A stretch of DNA of 64,000 bases, from assembly GCF_000203815.1 (NCBI RefSeq), contig NW_004457729.1, forward strand, positions 3,224,674-3,288,673. Reading direction: 5' to 3'. Source of the stretch: Cavenderia fasciculata (taxonomy: Eukaryota > Evosea > Eumycetozoa > Acytosteliales > Cavenderiaceae). The notes under the pieces were generated by a model. That model saw only the letters and a program-made list of their open reading frames with translations. It searched no databases and was not told the DNA's origin. Within the stretch, counting starts at the first letter, position 1, and each line of letters starts with the position of its first letter. The position numbers and the translations under genes were made by a program. Shown piece after piece: positions 24,601-34,079 of the stretch.

Positions 24601-24729
24601 TGGTCTTTGAAATATTGTTGGTCCATTATTATTATTACTATTATTATTATTATTATTACTGTTACTATTACTATTACTGTTATTATCACTATTGCTAGTG
24701 TTTAATGGTGTTTTTTGTATCCAAGACAT
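21624..24729 (-). CDS. Ras guanine nucleotide exchange factor with RasGEF_N and DEP domains
   Basis: Loads GTP on a Ras-family GTPase. Four exons: 24729-23436, 23359-23197, 23114-22649 and 22553-21624; 950 residues. The first 400 residues are Ser/Asn/Pro low complexity. RasGEF_N starts about residue 410 (SGPKIQLMETLCSK, ELFDFLMIKYETIP) and continues through VITVLLIWIDCNFQDFLDDP. Within it, after a Ser/Asn insert, lies a DEP-like segment (FTAYQMQDWIAKHLNI to DNFFFAI). The CDC25 catalytic domain follows (PLDIAKQLTIIEFNIFQQI, FMEIISGLNNGAVVRLKDTW, VPCLPYLGLFLQDLNFLEDG). Dictyostelids have many RasGEFs controlling chemotaxis and macropinocytosis; the orthologue cannot be set by eye. Confidence 0.92.
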
Positions 24730-25460
24730 TTTGAAAAGAGAAAAGAGTTAATCGATCAGCAGGTAGTGAGTGGTGTGTCTAGCAATCAATTGTGTATGTG
24801 TGAGCGAGTGTGAGTGTTTATCTTGAATTAACGATGGTGAACATGAATTGAATTGAATATGAATAAAAGTGATGAGGGGAGGGGAGGGGAGGGGAGCTAT
24901 GATACAAAGGACTTGAATGAATATTATCTCGAGGGAGGAAAGAAAATAATACAAATAGATAGATAGAGATAGATTCAAGTTGAAGAAAAAGAAAAAGAAA
25001 TAAACAAGTGAGAGAGACAAGAAGAACCAACAAACTTGCTTGTGGTGAAAAAGAGGTTATGAATGATTGGTGTGGTGGGCTCTTAGGAGGTTTAATCGAG
25101 ATTGAAAAGAAGGCTTTGATGCATTGTTGAGGACACCCACAAAAAAACAACTCATTGTTGTGGTTTTAAAAAAAGATAATTTACCCGACAAAGTTGGCAA
25201 AAAATCTTTTAATCTTTGGATCAGATATTCATTGGAATCTCTCTCTTCCATGGTGCTAAAAAACAAGGTTTAAACAGAGATGGTACAGAATCAGAAAAAT
25301 GATACTTTTTAAAACATACAATACAATAGTATTTCTTTCTTTTATTTGTATTATTATTAATGTATCAAAAAAAAAAAAATGTGTGAAAATGGTTATTATT
25401 ATTATATGCTATCCATCTATCTATCTCTCTATCTTGAGTTGAAAATTGTATTGTCTTGTC
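24730..25460. other. Intergenic region upstream of the RasGEF gene
   Basis: Contains GGGGA repeats (24877-24894), TAGATAGA runs (about 24957-24974) and the possible short exon at 25185-25251. Apart from that I see no coding sequence. A 12-nt A run lies at 25368-25379, just outside the 3' end of the next minus-strand gene (stop at 25461). Confidence 0.4.
25057..25251 (-). CDS. Possible small protein or first exon
   Basis: From ATG 25251 the frame reads MEERDSNEYLIQRLKDFLPT, then LSG, where a GTAAAT donor occurs (exon end 25185). The first 22 residues look like real protein; the in-frame read-through to 25057 looks less so. It could be an upstream exon of the RasGEF gene, but I found no convincing acceptor in frame with its ATG at 24729. 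No family recognised. Confidence 0.25.
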   Translation of the reverse strand: MEERDSNEYLIQRLKDFLPTLSGKLSFFKTTTMSCFFVGVLNNASKPSFQSRLNLLRAHHTNHS

Positions 25461-27911
25461 TTATTCATAAGGATTGGAAGTTGTTGGTTTTGACATTTTG
25501 GTTGGTTGAGTAAAAAATTGAATATCGTCTTGAGATAGTGAACGTTTTTTAATTGGTATAAAAGAGGAAGAAGATGGATTATTAAATTGTTGTTGGTGTT
25601 GTTGATGTTGATTATTATATGGATTACCACCCATCGGTGATGGACTGACATTAATATTTAAAAGTTTGGATGATGAGTTTGATAAACCACCATTGCTATT
25701 GTTATTATTATTGTTGTTTTGTTGTTGTTGATTTCCTAAATTAATATTTATACATGGTTGACCTGAAAGAATTTCCTTGGACAACTTTCTAGTGATATTT
25801 GAAAAATTTTGGAAACTGTTTCTACGTTCACAAAAGAGTGTGTCATCCAACTCGTACGACAAACCAAGACTATTCTTGCGATCAATGTCCAAGAGATAAC
25901 TGTTCTTTCGTGAGTCGAGTCCGAATGAACCAGAGATACTACCAACTCCTCCAACTCCTCCGATTCCTCCTGATGAACTTGGGAACCAGATACTATTCTT
26001 TCGATCAGTCTCCCAGAAACTGTCGACCGAGTTCTTTTTGATGAGACTTTCCTTGCGGTTGGGTCCGATTCCAAACCCTGGGTGTGCCATGTTTAGCATA
26101 CCCGATGTGGATGAGGAGGCAGTCGACATGGGTGGAGGTGGTACAATGGCACTGGGTGCCGATGTTGTTGGTAGGATGTTGATCGTTGGTGGACTGTTGT
26201 CGGGTGGAGTGCTGTTATTGCTGTTGTTGTGGTGGTGCTGGTGTGCAGCAGATCCATGTTGGGGTGTCGATGTCGCCGAGGTGTTACTAACCATCGAAGG
26301 TGAGACTGAATAGTCAAACGTGTTGTATCTCAGTGACAGTGGAGTTATTGTCACATTTACTTTGACTTCTGGTTCTTGTCCAGTAGAAGAAGAAGTAGAG
26401 GTATTGGTTGATGGTTGAGATTGAGGATCGCAAATAGGAACAACCAAAGAAGAATCTTGGTGTTGGTGAGGGTGATGGGGGTGACTGTGCAATAAAGTTG
26501 ATGGCGTATTTTTACATGATGATGCATTGACAAGTGAATGATGGTGACGAGTATTATCCTCTGATCCCGACGAAGACGAAGATGATGATGATGATGACGA
26601 TGACGACGAAGATGAAGAGTGGATCAATACATTTGGATTAGTAGTGACGTTGATTGATGAAATGGGTGTATTTGTATTGGATGATGGTGTCGAAGATGAT
26701 AATGACGATGTTTGTATTGGTACCACAACTACTAAAGCAGCTGAAGCAGCAGCGGCAGCAGAAGAAGAATTATCCTTATTATTTACATTTGTTTTATCAT
26801 CTGTATTATTATTATTATTGTTGTTGTTTGATTCCTTTGATTTTGATTTCTTTGTTGATTTCTTTTTAGCTGGTTTTTCCTTTTCAGCTGCTGCTGCAGC
26901 TGCTTTAGTTTTCTTTGATCTAGATGATTTGGTTGAGGTGGTTGTAGAGGTGGTGGAGGTGGTTGTGGTGGTTGATGATTCCTTTGCTTCATCTTCTGTA
27001 GTTGGTGAGGATGCAACTTGCTGTTGCTGTTGTTGTTGTTGTTGCATCAGCTGTGCCTGTCGCTGTTGGATGTGTTGTTTTAGGTGTTGAGGTATATTAT
27101 TAGTGTTAAAGAGATATAGACCATCAGAAGCAACGGGCTCCCCTCTATTTACAATCTTTAAACGATCAACCAATGCAGGACTTTGATAAAGAAAGTTGTA
27201 GAAATTCATCGCCACATTGCTCATCTTTGGTCCACCCCCAGCTCCAACTCCACCACTACCATTCATACTATTAAACATTGGTGTACTATTGTTGGAAGAA
27301 GGTGCACTCATGTCTTGTTGTTGCTGTCCACCGCGAGATGGCATTGTATTTTGATAGGATACGTTGGTTGCAACGTGGATATTTGGCTGTTGTTGTTGTG
27401 CGCCATTGTAAATAGGTCTGCCTGTATTGACGGCAGCAGTGTTGGATGAAGAAGAAGGGGTATGGGCTGATGGCGCGCCAGCACCTCCATTCAAATAGTA
27501 CCCCTGTTGGTATTGTTGTTGTTGCTGTGAAGAGATGAATTGAGGAGATGGAACCATCATTTGAGGAGTGGTCGGTCCGACAACAGGTGGTTGTTGTTGG
27601 TTTGCATATACGCTCTTTTGGTACTCTTGAAGCGATCCAATTGACGTTGGTGCATAAGAATATGATGCCAACATGTTGTTTGTCGATGTTTGTTGTTGTG
27701 AATCTGTTTGAGGTGAAGATGTTGTTTCTATAATATAATTACTTGCACTACTGTTGTTGCCAGTGGTGGTTGCTATAATTATGGGTTGTTGTTGTTGTTG
27801 TTGCTGTTGAGCTACTAAATTGCTATTGTTGTACTTTAGAATTGAAGTTGATTTGTTGTTGATATTATTATTGGAATTGGAATTGGAATTGGAATAATTA
27901 TTATAAACCAT
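25461..27911 (-). CDS. Q/N/S-rich protein with repeated basophilic phosphosite motifs
   Basis: Single exon, 816 codons. Mostly low-complexity Gln, Asn, Ser and Lys tracts, with two islands of ordinary sequence. Island one, about residues 230-285: MNFYNFLYQSPALVDRLKIV and VASDGLYLFNTNNIPQHLKQ. Island two, about residues 617-712 (26062-25777), repeats a short motif seven times: RKES, KKNS, RKNS, RKNS, RKNS, RRNS and RKLS, separated by hydrophobic or glycine-rich spacers. The end has KKRSLSQDDIQFF and a poly-Q stretch. The motif suits PKA- or CaMK-like kinases or 14-3-3 docking. Composition suggests a nuclear regulator, but no DNA-binding domain is visible. A very long upstream region with G-boxes suggests developmental control (inference). 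Confidence 0.8.
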   Translation of the reverse strand: MVYNNYSNSNSNSNNNINNKSTSILKYNNSNLVAQQQQQQQQPIIIATTTGNNSSASNYIIETTSSPQTDSQQQTSTNNMLASYSYAPTSIGSLQEYQKSVYANQQQPPVVGPTTPQMMVPSPQFISSQQQQQYQQGYYLNGGAGAPSAHTPSSSSNTAAVNTGRPIYNGAQQQQPNIHVATNVSYQNTMPSRGGQQQQDMSAPSSNNSTPMFNSMNGSGGVGAGGGPKMSNVAMNFYNFLYQSPALVDRLKIVNRGEPVASDGLYLFNTNNIPQHLKQHIQQRQAQLMQQQQQQQQQVASSPTTEDEAKESSTTTTTSTTSTTTSTKSSRSKKTKAAAAAAEKEKPAKKKSTKKSKSKESNNNNNNNNTDDKTNVNNKDNSSSAAAAASAALVVVVPIQTSSLSSSTPSSNTNTPISSINVTTNPNVLIHSSSSSSSSSSSSSSSSSGSEDNTRHHHSLVNASSCKNTPSTLLHSHPHHPHQHQDSSLVVPICDPQSQPSTNTSTSSSTGQEPEVKVNVTITPLSLRYNTFDYSVSPSMVSNTSATSTPQHGSAAHQHHHNNSNNSTPPDNSPPTINILPTTSAPSAIVPPPPMSTASSSTSGMLNMAHPGFGIGPNRKESLIKKNSVDSFWETDRKNSIWFPSSSGGIGGVGGVGSISGSFGLDSRKNSYLLDIDRKNSLGLSYELDDTLFCERRNSFQNFSNITRKLSKEILSGQPCININLGNQQQQNNNNNNNSNGGLSNSSSKLLNINVSPSPMGGNPYNNQHQQHQQQFNNPSSSSFIPIKKRSLSQDDIQFFTQPTKMSKPTTSNPYE

Positions 27912-28321
27912 TTGTTGAGTTTTGTTTGATATTCATTTGTTGTTTAAGCAATAGTAATAGTAATAGTAAGTAGTATTGTTTGTTTGTTTGTTTATGGTCA
28001 AATAGATTTGATAATAATAATAATAATTGGGATAAAAAAAAATAATTAGTATTGTTTGTTTGTTTGTTTGCTTGTTTGTTTGTGATATATTATATTATAT
28101 ATGTTTTAAGTGGTTGAGAAGAACAACAAGGAGAAAGTCTACTCTCCTTCCTCCCAATATATTATATTGCTTCACTAACATCAAAACAACGTTATCAATG
28201 CAACGTTGGGAGGGGGTATAGCATAGTGTTGAGTGGGGTGAATAAATAAATATGTTGTGTTGTGTGAATTTGAGTTTTTAGCGTAGAACAGAGACAAGGG
28301 ATAACAACAAACAGAAGAAAA

Positions 28322-28958
28322 TGTGGGTGTGTATGTATGTTATCTATGTACACAAGATAGAACAAAGGGATATAGGGTATAGCCAAACCATAACAATAGA
28401 TTGATTGGTGAAGTTGAGCTTACTCTCTCTCTTTCTCTCTATATTATTTCTTTTCTGCCTGATATTCTGTTTTGTGTTTTACCTTCCAACTACTATACCC
28501 TTATACTACGCTCGAGTACAATTGGTCGGGAATTGGGTGCAAACAGATGATGGAGAGTGGTGGGTGTGGTAATAATAATGGAGAATGGCAGGGTCGGTTA
28601 AATAGAGAGTCATCCTATGAAGCACGCCCCTTCATCGACATATCTACATGATATATAGAGTTTCAATGTACCATTTGTAGCAATTGTCATAGTGGGGCGT
28701 ACCCTATTTATAAAGCCCGCACCCGTCCGCCAGCCATGTGCGCCCACCCACAACCAAATAAACAAATCATTCAATCATCATAATCTGACCATGGCGAGGT
28801 TGTGGGGGGTGGTGTGGAGTGGGCAATGTTTATTTCCTTCTTGAGCATCGAAGAAGGAATGGAGAGTGACGTCACTTTGTTGTTGCAAGCTTGATGATGT
28901 GTTGATGCTGCTTCTACATGTACCTACATACTGGTTGTGGAGCTGGTGGTGGGTGTAC
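28322..28958 (-). promoter_or_regulatory. Cluster of G-box-like elements
   Basis: Five GT/CA-rich elements in 640 bp: TGTGGGTGTGT 28322-28332, GGTGGGTGTGGT 28559-28570, CGCCCACCCACAAC 28741-28754, a 20-bp G-rich run 28798-28817, and GGTGGTGGGTGTAC 28945-28958. Such sequences are bound by the dictyostelid G-box factor GBF in post-aggregative genes (established). That these are GBF sites is inference. Confidence 0.45.
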
Positions 28959-28969
28959 ATTGTATAACG

Positions 28970-28993
28970 AAGACATATTTATAAATATGTCTT
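28970..28993. repeat. 24-bp perfect palindrome
   Basis: Perfect self-complementary sequence centred between 28981 and 28982, core ATATTTATAAATAT flanked by AAGAC and GTCTT. No loop. In the upstream tract of the Q/N/S-rich gene. The GC-containing ends make a chance AT palindrome less likely. Confidence 0.55.
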
Positions 28994-30561
28994 TTCTTCT
29001 ATATATATATTGCTGCTGTTATGTATTATTGTATATATATATATATATATATATGTTGTACGAAGAAGAAGGAATATGTATCGACTAAGGTGTAGTGTGT
29101 GCAACTTTGCGACCCGCCTTGATGATGCTGTACAGACACGGAGACAGATTCTTTCCTTTATTGTAACTACTACTGGGTTGATAAGAAGAGGAAGAAGAAG
29201 AACAGATTTAAAGATTATCGCAAAAAAAAGATAGTAATGGGCAAAACAGGGAGGTTGTCAAATATTTGATTGCTTTGCAAAAGCTCTCGTTGTTTGTGGG
29301 TTGGTGAGAAAGAGAGGGATAGAAGCTTTGCTTAGCGTAGTGAGTGCGGAAATAACTTTTTAAAAGTCGACGAACGAAATGACTTACCAAAAAAGGGGTT
29401 GGTTTATTTCTGTTGAAAAAATATCTTTGTGTGGGCACCTATCGTAGCCTGGCTAATATTAACCTACTAAACTACTAAAACTCTACACTCTAACTGGTAA
29501 CTAGTAAAGTAACAAGAGTACTAACTAATAATAATAATAATAAAAACTTGAATAAAAAATAAAAAATACTACAATAATTTAAATTTTAATGGTTGGGTGG
29601 TCAATGGAAATGAGAGTTATCCAAAGAGATTGGATTCCTCACCAAAGTAAAAAAAAAAAAAAAGTATTTAAAATAAAAATAAAAAAAAAGGTATTTTTTT
29701 TAAAAATATATTAGTTTCCTTTTTTTTTGTTGGAATTTGAAATAAATAATTTAAATTTTATGATACTTGATAAGGAGAGAGAGGAGAGGAGAGGAGAGGA
29801 AGTATACTTTTGTTTGACAGTCAAATACCCACACACTCTCACCACACTCTCATCATTTTTTTAACATGATCCAGCCGACATCGGCACATCACCATCCTCC
29901 TCCTTCTCCTCTTCCTTCTCACTTGAATTAATTAATTTAAGTGATGTGTATTATGAATCTATCTATAGTTTTTTTTATTGCCATATTTGTTATCTCTCTC
30001 TCTTTCTTTTTGTCTGTCACACACACACATACATTATTGTTGTTGTTGTTGTTGTCCGACCCACACCCAATCATTTATTCATTATATGCGTGCTCAGCAG
30101 GTGGTGAGGAGGGACGGACAGACGGAACATCTTGTGTTTCGTATTATCTTTTGAATAAGACACTTCTGACATTAATTCCTATTCCTTCTACCTTCTTCTT
30201 TCCACCTTACCTTCTACCTTGTTATTTATACAATTGTATTGAATCGAGATCGAATAAATAATAAGGTATTCAATCAACACGCACATACACACATACATAT
30301 AATATATTAAAGTGATAGATAAGATGCTAGATAGAGAGATACATCATACGATCGATATTCTGCTTTGTTTGTCTATTTATATCAGCCGATTTAAATATTT
30401 ATATCCTTTTTAATTTATATATTGCCGACAGTTGTGTGACTGACTAACTAGCCAATTCGCTTGCTCGTAATTGTTAATATAAGGTAATATGCTATCCGTC
30501 ATCATAATAATGCTATACTCTATTTGACTGCTAAATTATTATTCCAGTTTCTAGCTATTGA

Positions 30562-30577
30562 ATTCGGACGTCCGAAT
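30562..30577. repeat. 16-bp perfect palindrome, GC-rich core
   Basis: ATTCGGACGTCCGAAT, perfectly self-complementary with a CGGACGTCCG core, 470 bp upstream of the AIF-like gene. Looks like a dimeric transcription-factor site. Confidence 0.5.
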
Positions 30578-31048
30578 ACTATCTATCTCTTTCATGTACA
30601 TGACGATTAATAATCACGAATCTTGAATAGGAGGTGGACGTGTTGTCTTGCTCCTACGTTGATGGAATTAATGCATTGGCAGCTGATACGTTTGTTGGGG
30701 TCACAGGTCCTGATTTTTTTTTTTTTTGAATAGCGAACCGTTGGCGTATGTGAATCAAGTCTGCCTCTTCTGGTTCAAACATAAACGAACTTCGAATTAA
30801 TTCCCGAGACAAAGGGAAGAGCTAGAAGGCCAACTTCAAGAATAGACAACAGACATCAATAGATTAGTTATAAATGTAGAATGTTTTAAGCAACCAAAGC
30901 AATTGCTTTTTTTAAAAGAGATCACTTTATACACAACATTCACAATTCTATTTATTTATTCAAACACACACTTCTACTCGTTCAAACAAACAAACACGAT
31001 ATTTATTTATTTTTATAATTATATAATATATTATATTTAGTTTAGTAT

Positions 31049-32290
31049 ATGTCATTTAATTATCAATCCTATCCTTATTATTATTATTATCTATCAGCTA
31101 TTGTAGTTTCTATTATTATCATACCTATCACAAAATATATCATGTCTTCATCATCAACATCGACATTGGGAGAAAAGAAAAAGGTTGTAATTATCGGAGG
31201 AGGATACGGTGGTGTCACATTGGCAGCCGAGTTGGATGCCAAGTTTGATGTGACATTGGTTGAAAAGAGACCATTCTTTTTCCATAATGTGGCTGCTCTG
31301 CGTTCGGCCGTCGAGCCAGAGCTCCTCAAAAAGGTGTTCCTCTCATACGATAGTCTTCTCAAAAAGGGTCGTGTCATTTACCAGACTGCCACCGAGATTG
31401 GTCCCAACCGCATTGCATTGGGCAATGGCGAGGAGATTGTCGGCTTTCACTACTTGGTCATTGCAACAGGCACCAACAATATGACTCCATTCAAGTCGCC
31501 ACTTGAACTGGCCTCGGTCACACCATACTACACATCGCTCAAAGAGAATATTGGCCGTGCCACCAAGGTGCTCATCGTCGGAGGTGGAGCTGTGGGCGTG
31601 GAACTAGCTGGCGAGATTGCCACTGATTTCAAGGGCAAGTCAATCACTATTGTACACAACCAAGAACGTTTGGTACACCCCAATGTCGGCGACAAGTTTA
31701 ACAAGCAGCTTGGCCAGAAACTCAAAAAGATGGGTATCACCACCATGCTCTCTACGTCGATCGCAATCCCCGACACTGTCATTGCCGCACGTAACAATCA
31801 AGAAACATATCCATATAATGTCGAACTCAAGACTTATGACACTGACAAGGGTCCAGTTGAAGCCGACCTCGTGTTTTGGAGTATCGGTAACAAGACAAAC
31901 AACGAGTATCTCCAAACTCACTTTGCCACACAATTGGATCAAGCTGGCCGTATCAAGGTCAATGGATCGCTGCAAGTAGAGGGTCACGACAATGTATTTG
32001 CTATCGGTGATATCACCAATGTCGACGAGCTCAAGACATCATACAATGCTGCCTACCACGCCGCCGTCGTCTCCAAGAATATCCAAGCACTCGAATCGAA
32101 AAAGAAATTGTCAGTTCACAAACCATCTGGTGTCATGATCAGTGTGTCGCTCGGTCGCAAGGATGGTATCACCCAACTACCAAACGGAATGATTCTCGGT
32201 GGATTCATGACAGCTGCCGTCAAATCAAAAGGATTATTTATTAGTCGATTTAAAAAGGCTTTAAATAATCCAAAAGAATTAACATTTTAA
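31049..32290 (+). CDS. AIF/FSP1-like FAD-NAD(P)H oxidoreductase
   Basis: Single exon, 413 codons from the first ATG. Pyridine nucleotide-disulfide oxidoreductase fold: FAD dinucleotide site VVIIGGGYGGVTLAAEL, second NAD(P)H site VLIVGGGAVGVELAGEI, and the C-terminal FAD motif NVFAIGDITNV. The pattern fits the AIFM2/FSP1 subfamily (quinone reductase, plasma membrane or lipid-droplet) and the dictyostelid AIF homologues rather than classic AIF, which is longer. Two starts are possible. 31049 adds about 31 residues including a hydrophobic helix (YLSAIVVSIIIIPITKYI) that could anchor it; 31142 begins MSSSSTSTLGEKKKVV and gives a soluble protein. Coding GC is high for the window. Confidence 0.92.
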   Translation: MSFNYQSYPYYYYYLSAIVVSIIIIPITKYIMSSSSTSTLGEKKKVVIIGGGYGGVTLAAELDAKFDVTLVEKRPFFFHNVAALRSAVEPELLKKVFLSYDSLLKKGRVIYQTATEIGPNRIALGNGEEIVGFHYLVIATGTNNMTPFKSPLELASVTPYYTSLKENIGRATKVLIVGGGAVGVELAGEIATDFKGKSITIVHNQERLVHPNVGDKFNKQLGQKLKKMGITTMLSTSIAIPDTVIAARNNQETYPYNVELKTYDTDKGPVEADLVFWSIGNKTNNEYLQTHFATQLDQAGRIKVNGSLQVEGHDNVFAIGDITNVDELKTSYNAAYHAAVVSKNIQALESKKKLSVHKPSGVMISVSLGRKDGITQLPNGMILGGFMTAAVKSKGLFISRFKKALNNPKELTF

Positions 32291-32403
32291 ATTAATAAAT
32301 TAATAAATAAATAAATACGAATTATTTAATTATATATAAAAAGTAAAAATTAAAAGGATATTGTTTATTTTAAATTATTGATATTGATATTAAATATTTA
32401 ATA

Positions 32404-33792
32404 TTAAACAATTTTAAAATAATCTATCAAGTCTTGATCCATTGAATCTATTATTGGAAACCATCCTACTGGTTTGACAAACATTATATGGTATTGAATT
32501 GCATCACGGTAAAAATGACGACTTTCATATATTTTTTTTCCTTGCTTTTGTAACAATTCTTTGTCGAAAATACTGTTGAGGAAATCAATAATTTCCTGAT
32601 ACTTTTTCAAATGATATTCCTCGTCTTTATCGTCATCATCGAAAAGTCGGTAGCTTTCATACCTATACCATCTAGGTTTTGGATATGAAATATAATATAG
32701 TTGATTGATTCCATCATATTTTAGAAACTCTGGAAGTATTGTTTCAAGTGATCCACATTCAATGTTTTCATACAAATATCTAAAAGTTAAATAAAAAAGA
32801 ATAGAAAAGAATAGGTAGGTAAATATTTGATATGATTCAAATGGGTAGGTGGGTAATAAACATGTGGTACTACTTACTTTAATAGTTTTAAATTACCACT
32901 TCTAGAAGCCAAGGTAAGTATATCTGAACATGGATGATGAATTGTTTTTAATCTGGAGAGCAGATAGACAACAAAATCATAATGTCCATTGAAACATGCA
33001 ATATTGGCCATTTCATATGTGAAATATGGTCCGAATCCCTTGTCCAACAATATCTCGAGAAACTTGACGCTCCCATTCTTTGCTATTACTTCAAATTGAA
33101 TATATGATATCAAATAATCTGGTTGGAATTGATGATGATGATGATTGAACTTGTTGCTGAGAAGGTACTCGAAAATGAGTGCACTGTCCAGTATCGGTGG
33201 TTGAGAAGATGCTAAATATACATTTCGATCGTGATAGGTTGAATGGTAAGACGGAGAGTTTTCATGATTCGCTAGTGGTTCGAGAAAATATTGTACTACT
33301 TGCAGATTATTGGATTCGATGGCTGAAGACATCAGAGGAATGCCAATCTGGAGGGGGCAATCTTCTTCTTGTAAATATTGACAGGCAATATTCACACTTT
33401 TCATGTATTCGATAGCTCCGATGAACTTTGGTGCATCGTCTATGTACCAATTGTGATTAGATGCCAGAGCCGTCAAAAACCTCATAGAACATTCTGTTCC
33501 CTTGAGAGCATCGATTATTTTTTTGCATTCCTCCAAACCAAAGTACTTGTTTTGAATAATGGCATCTACAGTCTTGTAATTGTTTGGATAAATAGGTGTC
33601 ATTTGATCCTTGATTGATTGTTGATCATATCTTAACTTTTCAATGACCAACCTATCATACCCATTCTATCAATACATCTTTGAATCCATATGATATCTTC
33701 TTGCCCAATGTCTTGTGTATGATAGGTATTTGATTAAATATACTTCTAAAGAGATAAATATTTCTAAATGTCTTGAAAAATAGGTTGTCCAT
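32404..33792 (-). pseudogene. Array copy 1: ankyrin-like FRNI protein, frameshifted
   Basis: Two-exon structure of the array: exon 1 33792-32878, exon 2 32779-32404. Exon 1 begins MDNLFFKTFRNIYLFRSIFN and matches its paralogues to FKDVLIEW. There 14 nt present in the sister genes are missing, between two copies of GAATGGG (now one copy at 33660-33666). The frame is lost at codon 46, but the rest (33650 onward) is otherwise open and well kept, including CFNGHYDFVVYLLSR repeats and exon 2. So the break looks recent, or it could be an assembly error. Product from 33792 would be about 46 residues. Confidence 0.85.
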
Positions 33793-34079
33793 ATTTTTTC
33801 TTTCTCTCTTTTTATCTCTCTCTCTCTTTTCGAATGAATAACAACTGATGATATATAATCGATTTAATGAATACCAGACCTCTTCCCTGAGGAAATAGAT
33901 CCACTTGAAAAAAACGCCATTTACCAAACCACCGAATAATTTTTGTTGATGCAAAGAGTCTTGCAACCTTTCTTGCTTTTTCTTTGACTTGACATCAATT
34001 TATTTTTCATCCAACAGTTCTTGATTGAAAAATATTTGTTTCTTTGTTTTTTGAATTATATCAAACAAACTATTTAAAA

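Larger units (their letters stand above)
27912..31048. other. 3.1-kb gene-free tract with G-box-like elements and palindromes
   Basis: Shared upstream region of the Q/N/S-rich gene (minus) and the AIF-like gene (plus). Open frames here (for example 29941-30261 plus, 28386-28195 minus) are hydrophobic or simple sequence and I do not support them. Visible structure: G-box-like elements (28322-28958), TATA-like sequence 28706-28716, a 24-bp palindrome (28970-28993), TA repeat (29035-29053), CA/GT simple sequence, a 16-bp palindrome (30562-30577) and a GC-richer island 30630-30720 ending in a 15-nt T run. Confidence 0.6.

Noticed and set aside
26644-27090. 148-codon plus ORF inside the Q/N/S-rich gene
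   Set aside because: Hydrophobic and poly-Cys translation of the antisense of Gln, Ser and Lys repeats.
29941-30261. 106-codon plus-strand ORF with signal-like start
   Set aside because: Built from simple T/CT/CA sequence; no domain, no splice context. Chance frame in a promoter tract.
30735-30785. tRNA-like B box (GGTTCAAAC) after a T run
   Set aside because: The arms needed around it do not pair and no A box at the right distance forms a D-arm; not a tRNA.
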